Part shown: piece after piece, positions 15,095-24,030 of the stretch
How positions within the stretch are numbered: position 1 is the stretch's first letter
How the letters are laid out: every line of letters begins with the position of its first letter
DNA from: an uncultured Tessaracoccus sp.
GTDB taxonomy: Bacteria > Actinomycetota > Actinomycetes > Propionibacteriales > Propionibacteriaceae
Assembly: GCF_943914565.1 (NCBI RefSeq)
Contig: NZ_CALUCN010000022.1
Span: 1-33,363, forward strand
DNA length: 33,363 nucleotides
Direction of reading: 5' to 3'
Made by a program: the position numbers and the translations under genes
Notes under the pieces: generated by a model
The model's database searches: none
What the model was told of the DNA's origin: nothing
What the model saw: the letters and a program-made list of their open reading frames with translations, nothing else

Positions 15095-16335
15095 AATGGC
15101 AACCGCTGCCCGCCGTGGCCGTCGTCGTCGCCGTCGCGGCCGCGTTCGGACTCACGACGATCGATCCCGCAACCATCCCCGCCGCGACGAGGGCCCAACC
15201 CGAGCGCACCACCCGTGTCACCTGCCAATCGGTGACCGGTGGCTCGTACGGGGTCACCGGAGCCGGCACACTCACCGTGCTCGACGGGGATGCTGCCCCG
15301 GAGGAGGTCCAACCCCCGCTGGTCAGCGGCGGGGCCGGTCGCGCCGCCGTCGTGCGCGGCGTCGCGGTGCAGGGAGGTCTGTTCGGCGGGGACGGCACGT
15401 GGAGCCCGTGTCAGACGGCGGCCACCAGCGGCACGGTGCTGTGGCCCGACGTCACCAAGGCCGAGCTGCTCCTGACGAACGCCGACTCGTCGGACGCCTC
15501 GGTGGACGTGCGACTCTCCGGGCCGGACGGCGAGGTCGAGTCGCTCGGGGCGCGCGGGATCGAGCTCGCGCCGCAGGAGACTCGGCAGGTGCCGATCTCC
15601 GTGCTCATGAAGGGCACCCGAGGGCCGGTGGCGGCCCACTGGAGCGCCGCCCGTGGTCGCGTCACGGCCCTGGGCGTCACGACCGGGGCGCTCAGGAGCC
15701 GCGCCCCGTCCGGCGTGGTCTCGCCGTCGGTGTCGGCGTCGACCAGGCACCTGTTGCCCGGACAGCCGGCGCAGGACGGGGCCACCGTCGTGATGGCGAA
15801 TCCGGGGACCGACCGCGTCTCGGCCCAGATCGCCTTCCGTTCGACGACCAGCACGTTCACGCCGCAGGGCGGTGAGGACGTGTCGATTCCCGGCGGCTCG
15901 GTCGTCGCCGTCGCGTTCGGCAGCGCCACCCAGCGGAAGGCGGGCACGTTCGACGTGCGCGCCGACGGCCCGGTGCAAGCGGTGCTCCTCCCGGGCGGCG
16001 CCCCGACGGGGGTTGGAGCCCCGGCCACCTCGTCGACCTCCCTGCGGGGCGTGGCCCCGGGAGGCAGCGCGCTGCAGGTGACGAACCCCGGCGACGAGCC
16101 CACGCGGGCGCGGACACGGATCGGCGACGCCACGAGCGAACACACGATCGAGGCCGGGACCACGGTGACGGTGCCCGTGCCGGGGAGGGCCCCGCTCGAC
16201 GTGCGCGTCGAGGCGGATGATCCCGTGGTCGCGGCGGCCGTGACGTCGGGCGGCAAGGCGGTGGTCGCGTTCGGGCCGGCCGAACCGCCGTCGGTGCCCG
16301 AGACGGACGCGGTGCTCCGGCCGGGCATGCGCTGA
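15091..16335 (+). CDS. DUF5719 family secreted or anchored protein
   Basis: The 414-residue protein begins with a hydrophobic signal/anchor segment (about 5-23) and then a large extracytoplasmic region rich in Gly, Ala, Thr and Val. Repeated strand patterns such as VVMANPGTDRVSAQIAF and LQVTNPGDEPTRART look like beta-sandwich units. As I recall, DUF5719 proteins follow this type of glycosyltransferase in many actinobacteria. The ATG overlaps the previous stop (ATGA) after GAGGAGGAG, so whiB, the glycosyltransferase and this gene form one operon. A role with the glycosyltransferase at the cell surface is inferred. Confidence 0.8.
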   Translation: MKWQPLPAVAVVVAVAAAFGLTTIDPATIPAATRAQPERTTRVTCQSVTGGSYGVTGAGTLTVLDGDAAPEEVQPPLVSGGAGRAAVVRGVAVQGGLFGGDGTWSPCQTAATSGTVLWPDVTKAELLLTNADSSDASVDVRLSGPDGEVESLGARGIELAPQETRQVPISVLMKGTRGPVAAHWSAARGRVTALGVTTGALRSRAPSGVVSPSVSASTRHLLPGQPAQDGATVVMANPGTDRVSAQIAFRSTTSTFTPQGGEDVSIPGGSVVAVAFGSATQRKAGTFDVRADGPVQAVLLPGGAPTGVGAPATSSTSLRGVAPGGSALQVTNPGDEPTRARTRIGDATSEHTIEAGTTVTVPVPGRAPLDVRVEADDPVVAAAVTSGGKAVVAFGPAEPPSVPETDAVLRPGMR

Positions 16336-16339
16336 GGGA

Positions 16340-16759
16340 TCAGTCCCAGTCGTCGGTGCCGCCCAGGTCCTCGATGCTGCGCCCGGTGAGGGTGGCGAGC
16401 TGTTCGACGAGGGTGCGGTGCACGAGGTCGCGCAGCGCGGCGGGGGTGCTGGCGCGGTGCTCGATGGGGCGTTGGTACAGCACGATGCGGGCCGGCTGGC
16501 GGCGATCCGGGTCGAGCGCGGCGGAGAGCGGCACGCGGTCGCCCGACCAGCGGCTCGTGAGGTAGGGCACCTCCTCGATGCCCACCTCCACGCCGTCGAG
16601 CGCGGTGGGGTCGTGGGCGAGCAGCGTCGCCATCGCGTCGGTGACGCACGATCCGAAGAACGCCGCGCGGGTGGTGCGCGCCCGCACCCGGGCGGCGGAG
16701 CCGGGGCCGGCCAGCGGTCCACGGAATCCGCGGTCGTGTCGGTCCCTCCTGCGTGGCAT
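16340..16759 (-). CDS. Metallopeptidase-family (zincin-like) protein lacking HExxH
   Basis: This 139-residue protein matches a small conserved family found beside DUF3499 genes (Rv3259-like, from memory). Family features are the basic N-terminus, VEVGIEEVP (57-65), VPLSAALDP and RIVLYQRPIE. Where zincins of this fold have HExxHxxG, the sequence here reads LVEQLATLTG, so both zinc histidines and the catalytic glutamate appear to be missing. It is probably not a peptidase. ATG 16759 lies 6 bases after a TAGAGT -10. It is convergent with DUF5719 (stops 4 bases apart) and divergent from DUF3499. Confidence 0.75.
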   Translation of the reverse strand: MPRRRDRHDRGFRGPLAGPGSAARVRARTTRAAFFGSCVTDAMATLLAHDPTALDGVEVGIEEVPYLTSRWSGDRVPLSAALDPDRRQPARIVLYQRPIEHRASTPAALRDLVHRTLVEQLATLTGRSIEDLGGTDDWD

Positions 16760-16765
16760 GGGCCA

Positions 16766-16771
16766 ACTCTA
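16766..16771 (-). promoter_or_regulatory. -10 hexamer of the metallopeptidase-family gene
   Basis: On the minus strand TAGAGT ends 6 bases before ATG 16759. It faces away from the DUF3499 -10 at 16785-16790, and the two promoters must share upstream sequence. Confidence 0.65.
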
Positions 16772-16784
16772 GCCCGATCGGGTC

Positions 16785-16790
16785 TACGCT
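16785..16790 (+). promoter_or_regulatory. -10 hexamer of the DUF3499 gene
   Basis: TACGCT is followed by 7 bases and GTG 16798. The two divergent start codons are only 38 bases apart. Confidence 0.6.
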
Positions 16791-16797
16791 CACGGAC

Positions 16798-17163
16798 GTG
16801 CGTCGTTGTTCCCGAACTGCCTGCCTCGCCCCCGCGGTGGCGACGTTGACCTACGTCTACGCCGAGTCCACCGCCGTGCTCGGACCGCTCGCGATCGAGG
16901 CGGAGCCGGGCACCTACGACCTCTGCGCCCGCCACGCCGCGTCGACGTCGGCGCCGCGCGGCTGGGAGATCATCCGCCTCCCCGACGACGACCCCGTCGC
17001 CGAGCACCGCGCTGCCGAGGCCGACGACGAACTCATGGCGCTGGCCAACGCGGTGCGCCAGATCGGCCTTCGGCACGACGACCCCGACGCCGTCGAGCCG
17101 CCCGCCCCGCCCGAGGCCCCTGACGCGCCCACCGCCCCGCACCTGCGCATCGTCCAGGACTGA
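16798..17163 (+). CDS. DUF3499 family protein
   Basis: This 121-residue actinobacterial protein has a likely metal-binding N-terminal half: RRCSRTAC (2-9) supplies two cysteines, and a later YDLCARHA supplies Cys and His. The middle shows LTYVYAEST and GWEIIRL, as in the family. The C-terminus is acidic and Pro-rich. It lies between the metallopeptidase-family gene and manB, matching the mycobacterial order. GTG 16798 is chosen from the -10 spacing; the in-frame ATG at 16753 is upstream of it. The function is unknown; a zinc-ribbon role is inferred. Confidence 0.85.
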   Translation: MRRCSRTACLAPAVATLTYVYAESTAVLGPLAIEAEPGTYDLCARHAASTSAPRGWEIIRLPDDDPVAEHRAAEADDELMALANAVRQIGLRHDDPDAVEPPAPPEAPDAPTAPHLRIVQD

Positions 17164-17204
17164 CCCCGGACCGCGACCGGGTGGCTCAGCGCGATCGGCA
17201 CGAC

Positions 17205-17262
17205 GCTGCACGGTCTGGCCCGAACCCCCCGTTCCGGGGCCCGGACGCGACGATCGTGCAGC
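17205..17262. repeat. Imperfect stem-loop upstream of manB
   Basis: GCTGCACG (17205-17212) pairs with CGTGCAGC (17255-17262), with further GC-rich pairing inside. It lies in the 181-base gap between DUF3499 and manB and may end transcription of DUF3499. Confidence 0.5.
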
Positions 17263-17332
17263 ACTGTGACGATTCCGCCCGGGGGCCCGCGCCGCGCGCC
17301 GCGCCGGCCCCCGGAGGCTCGGCGCCTGCGGA

Positions 17333-17338
17333 TACACT
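17333..17338 (+). promoter_or_regulatory. -10 hexamer of manB
   Basis: TACACT is followed by 6 bases and GTG 17345, the leaderless spacing. Confidence 0.65.
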
Positions 17339-17344
17339 GACGAG

Positions 17345-18703
17345 GTGCTGAACGACGAGATCTTCAAGGCCAACGACATCCGGGGCGTCGTCGCGGGGGA
17401 GCGCCCCGAGTGGGACGTCGAGGGGGCGCGCCGGCTGGGCGCCGCCTTCGTCGAGCTCACCGGCGCCGACGCACTCGTGCTGGGCAGGGACATGCGCCAG
17501 ATGGGCGAGGAGCTCGCCGAGGCCTTCACCGACGGCGCCCGCCGCGCCGGCTGCGACGTCACCGTCCTCGGCCTCACCAGCACCGACCAGCTCTGGTACG
17601 CCTCGGGCGCCAGCCACCTCCCCGGCGTCCAGTTCACGGCGAGCCACAACCCCGTCGAGTACAACGGGGTGAAGTTCTGCCTCTCCGACGCGCGCCCGGT
17701 CCCGCCCGACTTCATGACCCGCCTGCGCGACCTCGCTCCGGCGGTCGACCTCACCCGCCCCGTCACCGGCAACCGCACGACGCGCGACTCCCTCCCCGGC
17801 TACGTCGAACGGCTCCACTCGCTCGTCCCGGTCCGTGGTGAGCGCCGGATCCGATGCGTCGTCGACGCCGGCAACGGGATGGCCGGCCACACCGTCCTGC
17901 CCGTGCTCGAGCCACGCGACGTCGAGGTGCTCGGCCTGTACCTCGACCTCGACGGGTCGTTCCCCAACCATCCCGCCAACCCGCTCGAGCCGGCAAACCT
18001 CGTCGACGCGCGCCGCGCGGTCGTCGACCAGGCCGCCGACCTGGGCCTCGTCTTCGACGGCGACGCCGACCGCTGCTTCATCATCGACGAACTGGGCGAG
18101 GTCGTGGACCCGTCGGTCATCACCGCGATGATCGCCGACGCCGAGCTCGAGCGCGAGCCCGGTGCCGCGATCGTCGTGAACACGATCACCTCGCGCTGCG
18201 TCGACGACGTGGTCGCCGGGCGCGGCGAGCTCGTCCGCTCCCGCGTCGGCCACACCTACGTCAAGGCCCTCATGGCCGAGCACGACGGCGTCTTCGGCGG
18301 CGAGCACTCCGCCCACTACTACTTCCGCGACTTCTGGTCCGCCGACACCGGCATGCTCGCGGCGTTGCACGTGCTCGAGCACGTCCGCGCGGGGGAGCCG
18401 CTGTCCGAGCTCGCCCGCCGGTACGGCGGCTACGTGCGCTCCGGTGAGCTCAACAGCCGCGTCGCCGACGTCCCCGCCGCGCTCGGCCGCGTCGCCCGAG
18501 CGTTCGAGGGCAGGGGCGAGCAGTCCCGCCCCGACGGGCTCATGATCGAGACGCCCGACTGGTGGGTGAACTTGCGTCCCTCGAACACCGAACCCCTGCT
18601 CAGGCTCAACGTCGAGGCCCGCGACGAGGCGACGATGGCTGCCCTGCGCGACGAGGTCCTCGGCCTGGTGCGCACCGGGACCGATCCGCACGGGATGGCA
18701 TAA
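17345..18703 (+). CDS. manB: Phosphomannomutase (phosphohexomutase family)
   Basis: It interconverts mannose-6-phosphate and mannose-1-phosphate, the step before ManC. The 452-residue protein starts FKANDIRG (6-13), has the phosphoserine loop TASHNP (97-102, Ser99), the metal loop DGDADR (237-242), the sugar-binding GGEHSAHYYF and the C-terminal phosphate-binding PSNTEPLLRLNVEA. Glucose- and mannose-specific members are hard to separate by sequence; the mannose call rests on manC and the mycobacterial gene order. GTG 17345 is fixed by the -10. The TAA stop forms the start of the next gene's -10. Confidence 0.92.
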   Translation: MLNDEIFKANDIRGVVAGERPEWDVEGARRLGAAFVELTGADALVLGRDMRQMGEELAEAFTDGARRAGCDVTVLGLTSTDQLWYASGASHLPGVQFTASHNPVEYNGVKFCLSDARPVPPDFMTRLRDLAPAVDLTRPVTGNRTTRDSLPGYVERLHSLVPVRGERRIRCVVDAGNGMAGHTVLPVLEPRDVEVLGLYLDLDGSFPNHPANPLEPANLVDARRAVVDQAADLGLVFDGDADRCFIIDELGEVVDPSVITAMIADAELEREPGAAIVVNTITSRCVDDVVAGRGELVRSRVGHTYVKALMAEHDGVFGGEHSAHYYFRDFWSADTGMLAALHVLEHVRAGEPLSELARRYGGYVRSGELNSRVADVPAALGRVARAFEGRGEQSRPDGLMIETPDWWVNLRPSNTEPLLRLNVEARDEATMAALRDEVLGLVRTGTDPHGMA

Positions 18704-18706
18704 ACT
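18701..18706 (+). promoter_or_regulatory. -10 hexamer of the Trm112-like gene, overlapping the manB stop
   Basis: TAAACT begins with the TAA stop of manB and ends 7 bases before ATG 18714. Confidence 0.6.
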
Positions 18707-18713
18707 CGGGCTC

Positions 18714-18902
18714 ATGGCCGAACGCATGGAACTGTCCCCCGAGCTGCTCGCGATCCTCGCCTGCCCAGCTTGTCACGCCAAGTTCGCACTGGACTACGAC
18801 GCCCAGGAGCTCGTCTGCACCAACCAGGCGTGCGCGCTCGCGTACCCGGTGCGTGACGGGGTCCCCGTGCTCCTCATCGACCAGGCCAGGGCCACGCAGT
18901 GA
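18714..18902 (+). CDS. Trm112-like zinc-ribbon protein
   Basis: The 62-residue protein has two CxxC-like halves: C17 and C20 in ACPAC, then C35 and C40. The family ending YPVRDGVPVLL (44-54) follows. In eukaryotes and archaea Trm112 activates methyltransferases; bacterial homologues of the YcaR type have no firm role. Its stop overlaps the next start (GTGA), so it is coupled with the SIS-like gene. A partner role for one of the neighbouring envelope enzymes is possible but unsupported. Confidence 0.88.
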   Translation: MAERMELSPELLAILACPACHAKFALDYDAQELVCTNQACALAYPVRDGVPVLLIDQARATQ

Positions 18903-19903
18903 GCGCGTTCCAGGACGCCCGCCTCGAGGCGCCCGAACTCGTCGACGACGAAGGGCTGCGCTGGCTCGCGTCCGCCGGCGCCCGGGTCCGTGCGATGGCA
19001 CTCGCCGAGCCCCTGGGCGAGCTGCACCACGGGGACCGCCCGCGCGGCGTGCTCCTGCTCGGCGCGGAGGCCCGGCTCGTCCGGGCCGTGCTCGAGCCCG
19101 TCTGCCCCGTCCCGGTCATGGCGTGGCACGGCCCGACGCTGCCCGCCTGGCTCGGCCCGCTCGACCTGTGCGTCCTCATCGACGACGGCGACCCCGAGGG
19201 CCCGATGCGTTCGCTGGGTGCCGAGGCGGCTCGCAGGGGAGCGCGGTTGCTCGTCGCGGCCGACGAGCGTTCGGCCCTCGCGGACGTCACCACCTCGTCG
19301 GGCACGACGCTCATCCCCACCGCCGGCTGCGACCCGACGGCGGCCGCCGTCGCGCTGCTGGCTCTGCTCGGGCAGCTGGGGCTCGGGCCCCGCACCACGA
19401 TCGAGGGGGTCGCGGATGCGGTGGACCTCGTCGCGGAGGACTGCTCGCCCATGCGGGACCTCTCGGTCAACCCGGGCAAGCAGCTCGCGCTCGAACTCGC
19501 CGACCACGTGCCGCTCATCTGGGGCGGCAGCACGCTGGCCGGCCGCGTCGCGCGGCGGCTGGCGGAGGCCGTGCGCCGGACGTGCGGCGCCCCCGCGCTG
19601 GCCGCCGACGGCGAGAACCTCGTCGCGGTGCTGCGGGCGGTTGAGCGCCGGGACCCGTTCGCCGACCCCGACACGCACCGCCGCGACCCGTTCGTGCTCC
19701 TGCTCGACATCGACGAACTGCCCCCGGCCGGGCGGCCGTTGGTGGAGGCAGTCGAACGGTTCGCCGACGCCGCCGGGGTGCGCGTCACCCGTATCGACTC
19801 GGGCACGGGCGAGTACTCGCTGGCGCCGGTCGAGCGCTACGTGACCCTCCTCGCGCGCGGGCTCTACGGCGTCGAGTACCTCCGCATCGGCCTGGGGCAG
19901 TGA
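18899..19903 (+). CDS. SIS-domain-like phosphosugar protein (Rv3256c/TobH-like)
   Basis: The 334-residue cytoplasmic protein resembles bifunctional phosphoglucose/phosphomannose isomerases of the SIS fold and the mycobacterial protein beside manB. It shows a first sugar-isomerase-like half (RGVLLLGAEARLVRAVL, then LCVLIDDGDPEG) and a second half with NPGKQLALELADHVPLIWGG and a C-terminal ARGLYGVEYLRIGLG. The second half's LIWGGSTLAGRVARR matches the sugar-phosphate site region. Whether it is catalytic is unclear. The GTG start overlaps the Trm112 stop by 4 bases. No separate manA is present in the window, so this protein could supply mannose-6-phosphate; that is inference. Confidence 0.75.
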   Translation: MSAFQDARLEAPELVDDEGLRWLASAGARVRAMALAEPLGELHHGDRPRGVLLLGAEARLVRAVLEPVCPVPVMAWHGPTLPAWLGPLDLCVLIDDGDPEGPMRSLGAEAARRGARLLVAADERSALADVTTSSGTTLIPTAGCDPTAAAVALLALLGQLGLGPRTTIEGVADAVDLVAEDCSPMRDLSVNPGKQLALELADHVPLIWGGSTLAGRVARRLAEAVRRTCGAPALAADGENLVAVLRAVERRDPFADPDTHRRDPFVLLLDIDELPPAGRPLVEAVERFADAAGVRVTRIDSGTGEYSLAPVERYVTLLARGLYGVEYLRIGLGQ

Positions 19904-19933
19904 CCACACCCGACGCGGTCCCGGCCCCCGTGG

Positions 19934-19939
19934 CAGACT
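19934..19939 (+). promoter_or_regulatory. -10 hexamer of aroQ
   Basis: CAGACT is followed by 7 bases and ATG 19947. Confidence 0.5.
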
Positions 19940-19946
19940 GGCGGCC

Positions 19947-20381
19947 ATGAAGGTCCTTGTCCTGAACGGTCCCAACCTCGGCCGCCTCGGTGCCCGCGAG
20001 CCCGACCACTACGGGACGGTGACGTACGAGCAGCTCGCCCAGCACCTCGTCGCGACGGGGGAGGGCCTCGGCCTCGACGTCGAGGTGCGGCAGACCGACG
20101 ACGAGGCGACGATGATCGGCTGGCTGCACGAGGCCGCGGACACCGGCGCCGACGTCGTGCTCAACGCCGGTGCCTGGACGCACTACTCCCACGCCGTCGC
20201 CGACGCCGCCGCCCTCGTCGGCCGCTACGTCGAGGTGCACATCTCCAACGTCTTCGCGCGAGAGACGTTCCGCCACGAGTCCGTGCTGAGCGCCAGGGCA
20301 GCGGGCGTGATCGTCGGCTGCGGCGTCGGTGGCTACGACCTCGCGCTGGCGCACCTCGCGTCGCTGCCGCCGGCCGCGTAA
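19947..20381 (+). CDS. aroQ: Type II 3-dehydroquinate dehydratase
   Basis: It dehydrates 3-dehydroquinate to 3-dehydroshikimate in the shikimate pathway. The 144-residue protein has LNGPNLGRLGAREPDHYG (6-23) with the catalytic Tyr22 and the mobile-loop Arg17, a substrate loop NAGAWTHYS (73-81, more usually NPGAYTHTS), and EVHISN (96-101) with the catalytic His98. Length is typical of the dodecameric class. It is far from other shikimate genes in this window, set between the SIS-like gene and sahH. The TAA stop is part of the sahH -10. Confidence 0.93.
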   Translation: MKVLVLNGPNLGRLGAREPDHYGTVTYEQLAQHLVATGEGLGLDVEVRQTDDEATMIGWLHEAADTGADVVLNAGAWTHYSHAVADAAALVGRYVEVHISNVFARETFRHESVLSARAAGVIVGCGVGGYDLALAHLASLPPAA

Positions 20382-20384
20382 GCT
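20379..20384 (+). promoter_or_regulatory. -10 hexamer of sahH, overlapping the aroQ stop
   Basis: TAAGCT begins with the TAA stop of aroQ and ends 8 bases before GTG 20393. This spacing argues for GTG 20393 over the in-frame TTG at 20384. Confidence 0.6.
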
Positions 20385-20392
20385 TGTCGCCC

Positions 20393-21808
<1,416 letters not shown>

Positions 21809-21828
21809 CACCGACCCTGACGCCCCGT

Positions 21829-21851
21829 GGGCGACCGGTCAGCGGTCGCCC
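21829..21851. terminator. Bidirectional hairpin between sahH and the DUF3039 gene
   Basis: A perfect 9-bp stem, GGGCGACCG (21829-21837) with CGGTCGCCC (21843-21851), has a 5-base loop that includes part of the DUF3039 stop codon. It can end both convergent transcripts. Confidence 0.7.
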
Positions 21852-22081
21852 TTCAGGGACTCCCAGATGTCCTTGCAATCGGGGCAGACGGGGTAACGGT
21901 CCGGGTTGCGCGACGGCACCCACACCTTCCCGCACAGCGCCACGACGGGGGTGCCGTTCACCATCGACGCGGTGAGCTTGTCCTTCGGCACGTAGTGCGA
22001 GAAGCGATCTTGGTCGCCGTCCTCGTAGAGGTCGGTGCGCTCGTCGAGGACGGTCTGGGATCCGGGGGCCATCTCAGTCAT
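21839..22081 (-). CDS. DUF3039 domain-containing protein
   Basis: This 80-residue actinobacterial protein has a probable metal site: the family's FSHYVPKDK with a histidine, then ALCGKVWVP and YPVCPDCKD with three cysteines. ATG 22081 is set by TAGACT 6 bases upstream. It follows the kinase gene on the same strand with a 28-base gap that contains this promoter. Function is unknown; a small zinc-binding protein is inferred. Confidence 0.88.
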   Translation of the reverse strand: MTEMAPGSQTVLDERTDLYEDGDQDRFSHYVPKDKLTASMVNGTPVVALCGKVWVPSRNPDRYPVCPDCKDIWESLKGDR

Positions 22082-22087
22082 GGGACC

Positions 22088-22093
22088 AGTCTA
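22088..22093 (-). promoter_or_regulatory. -10 hexamer of the DUF3039 gene
   Basis: On the minus strand TAGACT ends 6 bases before ATG 22081. Confidence 0.65.
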
Positions 22094-22109
22094 CGCGCGC
22101 CCGACAGGG

Positions 22110-23213
22110 TCACCCGGAGAGGAGCTGCACCGTGAGCCACAGGGCGAGCCCGCCGAGAGCGAGCGCGCTGGCGGCGATCCACACCCAGAACCACACGGCG
22201 TGCGACTCCTTGGACTTCTTCGGCTGGTACCGGCCCTTGCCGAGGTACCCGTCGAGCACGCTCACGGGCGTCTCGGTCCGCGGCGACAGGCTGGCCGGGG
22301 AGCCGCCGACGAGGCCCATCGGCACGACGGGGGCTGCCGGCACCGAGATGCCGTGCGCGGGCAGCGCGGTCGACCGGGGCCTGGGCGCGTAGAGATCACC
22401 GCCCGGCAGCCCGGCCGCGAAGTGGTCGAGCGCGCTCGCGAGCTGGGCGGCGGTCTGCGGGCGTCGGTTCGGGTCGGGGGAGAGCACCGAGGCGAAGAAC
22501 GTGTCGAGCGACGGTGGCGCGCCCAACTGGTCGGCGATCGGGACGGGGCCGATCGCGGGATTGCGGCTGAGGAGGTCCTGCAGCGTCTTGATCGGGAACG
22601 GCGGCCGCCCGGTGAGCAGCGCGTAGGCGACGCAACCCATCGAGTAGAGGTCCGAGCGCTGGTCGAGCTGCGTCGACCGGGCCTGCTCGAGCGCCATGTA
22701 CGCGGGTGTGCCGGCGGTCATGGTGTCGCGGTACTCGTCGAGCAGGGACTTCGCGACGCCGAGGTCGGCCAGCAGCACCCGCACCCCATGGCGGGTGTTC
22801 GTGAGCAGGATGTTGCCAGGCGTCACGTCGCGGTGCACGAGCTGGTTGCGGTGCAGCACCTCGAGCGCGCGGGTGGCCTCGGCGCACAGCCGGAGCGCGA
22901 GCCCCGGCTGGACCCGTCGTTTGCGCAGCTGGTCCAGCGAGCCGCCGTTGGCGACGTCCATGACGTAGTAGGGCTGGCCGCGTTCGGTGGTGCCGATGTC
23001 GTGCACCCGGACGATGCGCTCGTCGGAGAGTCGACGCAGCAGCCGCGCCTCCGCGAGGAAGCGCGCCCTGACGTCGTCGTTCGCTGCCCAGTTCTCCGCG
23101 AGCACCTTGACCGCGACCGGCACGTCGAGCGTGTCGTCGGAACCCTGGTACACGGTGGCGAACGAGCCCGAGCCGATGCGTCCCGTGATCCGGTACCGGC
23201 CGATCATCTCCAT
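22110..23213 (-). CDS. Tail-anchored Ser/Thr protein kinase (PknB-like kinase domain)
   Basis: The 367-residue protein has a Hanks-type kinase domain at 5-270: GRIGSGSFATVY (11-22), the ATP-lysine K36, HRDVTPGN (127-134) with catalytic D129, metal-binding DLG (150-152, usually DFG), GTPAYMALEQ (168-177) and DLYSMGCVAYALLTG (188-202). A Pro-rich linker and one membrane helix (about 338-363) follow, leaving only about 4 residues outside the cell. It has no PASTA or other sensor domain. ATG 23213 follows GATAAT by 9 bases. It is divergent from the RDD gene. Substrates are unknown. Confidence 0.92.
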   Translation of the reverse strand: MEMIGRYRITGRIGSGSFATVYQGSDDTLDVPVAVKVLAENWAANDDVRARFLAEARLLRRLSDERIVRVHDIGTTERGQPYYVMDVANGGSLDQLRKRRVQPGLALRLCAEATRALEVLHRNQLVHRDVTPGNILLTNTRHGVRVLLADLGVAKSLLDEYRDTMTAGTPAYMALEQARSTQLDQRSDLYSMGCVAYALLTGRPPFPIKTLQDLLSRNPAIGPVPIADQLGAPPSLDTFFASVLSPDPNRRPQTAAQLASALDHFAAGLPGGDLYAPRPRSTALPAHGISVPAAPVVPMGLVGGSPASLSPRTETPVSVLDGYLGKGRYQPKKSKESHAVWFWVWIAASALALGGLALWLTVQLLSG

Positions 23214-23222
23214 GTCGGTCCC

Positions 23223-23228
23223 ATTATC
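23223..23228 (-). promoter_or_regulatory. -10 hexamer of the kinase gene
   Basis: On the minus strand GATAAT ends 9 bases before ATG 23213. That implies a leader of only a few bases, or none if transcription starts late. Confidence 0.55.
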
Positions 23229-23270
23229 AGCGCACCGAACGAGGAAAGGGAAGCCGGCGTCCAACTCTGG

Positions 23271-23276
23271 CATGCT
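23271..23276 (+). promoter_or_regulatory. Possible -10 hexamer of the RDD gene
   Basis: CATGCT ends 7 bases before ATG 23284. The kinase and RDD start codons are 70 bases apart, so the divergent promoters share a short region. Confidence 0.45.
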
Positions 23277-23283
23277 TGGACGC

Positions 23284-24030
23284 ATGACTGCTTCCCCAGG
23301 ACAACCACCTGCAGGCTGGTACCCGGACCCGGCGGGCGGAGGCGGCGAGCGCTTCTGGGACGGCGAGGCGTGGTCCCAGGCCACCAGGGACGGGGCGTCG
23401 CCCGCGCAGCGCCCGCCGTTCGGCACGCCCGCGCAGGCCCCCACCGAGCAGCGTGACCCACTGCCGCACCAGCAGCAGCCGTGGGTCGGCGTCGGCGTCC
23501 AACCCCACCTCATCCCCGCGCAGGGCCACCGCGCGCTCGCGGGGTTCTGGATCCGCGTGGTCGGCTACATCGTCGACGCGATCCTCATGAGCCTGCTCGC
23601 CTGGGTGTTCATCGGATCGCAGCAGGCCAAGGTGCAGGACGACACGCTGCTCTACATCGCGCGCGTCGCGGAGATGCTCGCGGACCCGACGGTGGACCCG
23701 CCCGCGTTGCCCACCGGGCTCATCCGGGACATGGCCGTGATGGCGGGCGTCACCATCCTGCTGTGGGCGGTGTACCGGACGGTCACCGTCGCGACGTTGC
23801 ACGGCACCCTCGGGCAGAAGGCCTGCGGGTTGCGCGTGGCGATGAAGGGCGACGAGAGCCTGGCCCCCGTCGGGTGGAAGGCCGCGGCGATCCGCGGCAT
23901 CGCCGGCGGGGTGCTCTACGAGTTCTTCGGGTTCCTGGCGCAGATCTCGGTGCTGTTCACCAACCGCAAGCAGACGTTGCCGGACATGATCTCCCGCACC
24001 GTCGTCGTGAACACGAGGAAGGTCGTCTAG
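23284..24030 (+). CDS. RDD family membrane protein with N-terminal DUF2510 motif
   Basis: The 248-residue protein opens with a DUF2510-type motif, AGWYPDPAGGGGERFWDG (10-27), followed by a Gln/Pro-rich linker. An RDD membrane domain covers about 83-245. The RDD signature includes R91 and D98 in the first helix, then hydrophobic segments around 97-111 and 150-166, GTLGQKACGLRV (174-185), and a last helix near GGVLYEFFGFL. RDD proteins are thought to be small transport or channel-like membrane proteins, with no firm substrate here. The malQ start follows the stop with no gap, so the two are probably co-transcribed. Confidence 0.87.
   Translation: MTASPGQPPAGWYPDPAGGGGERFWDGEAWSQATRDGASPAQRPPFGTPAQAPTEQRDPLPHQQQPWVGVGVQPHLIPAQGHRALAGFWIRVVGYIVDAILMSLLAWVFIGSQQAKVQDDTLLYIARVAEMLADPTVDPPALPTGLIRDMAVMAGVTILLWAVYRTVTVATLHGTLGQKACGLRVAMKGDESLAPVGWKAAAIRGIAGGVLYEFFGFLAQISVLFTNRKQTLPDMISRTVVVNTRKVV

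Noticed and set aside
13429..17778. 1449-codon minus-strand frame across five genes
   Set aside because: It spans known plus-strand genes (the GT, DUF5719, DUF3499, manB) and a minus gene in another frame. It is Ser/Arg/Ala-rich shadow sequence.
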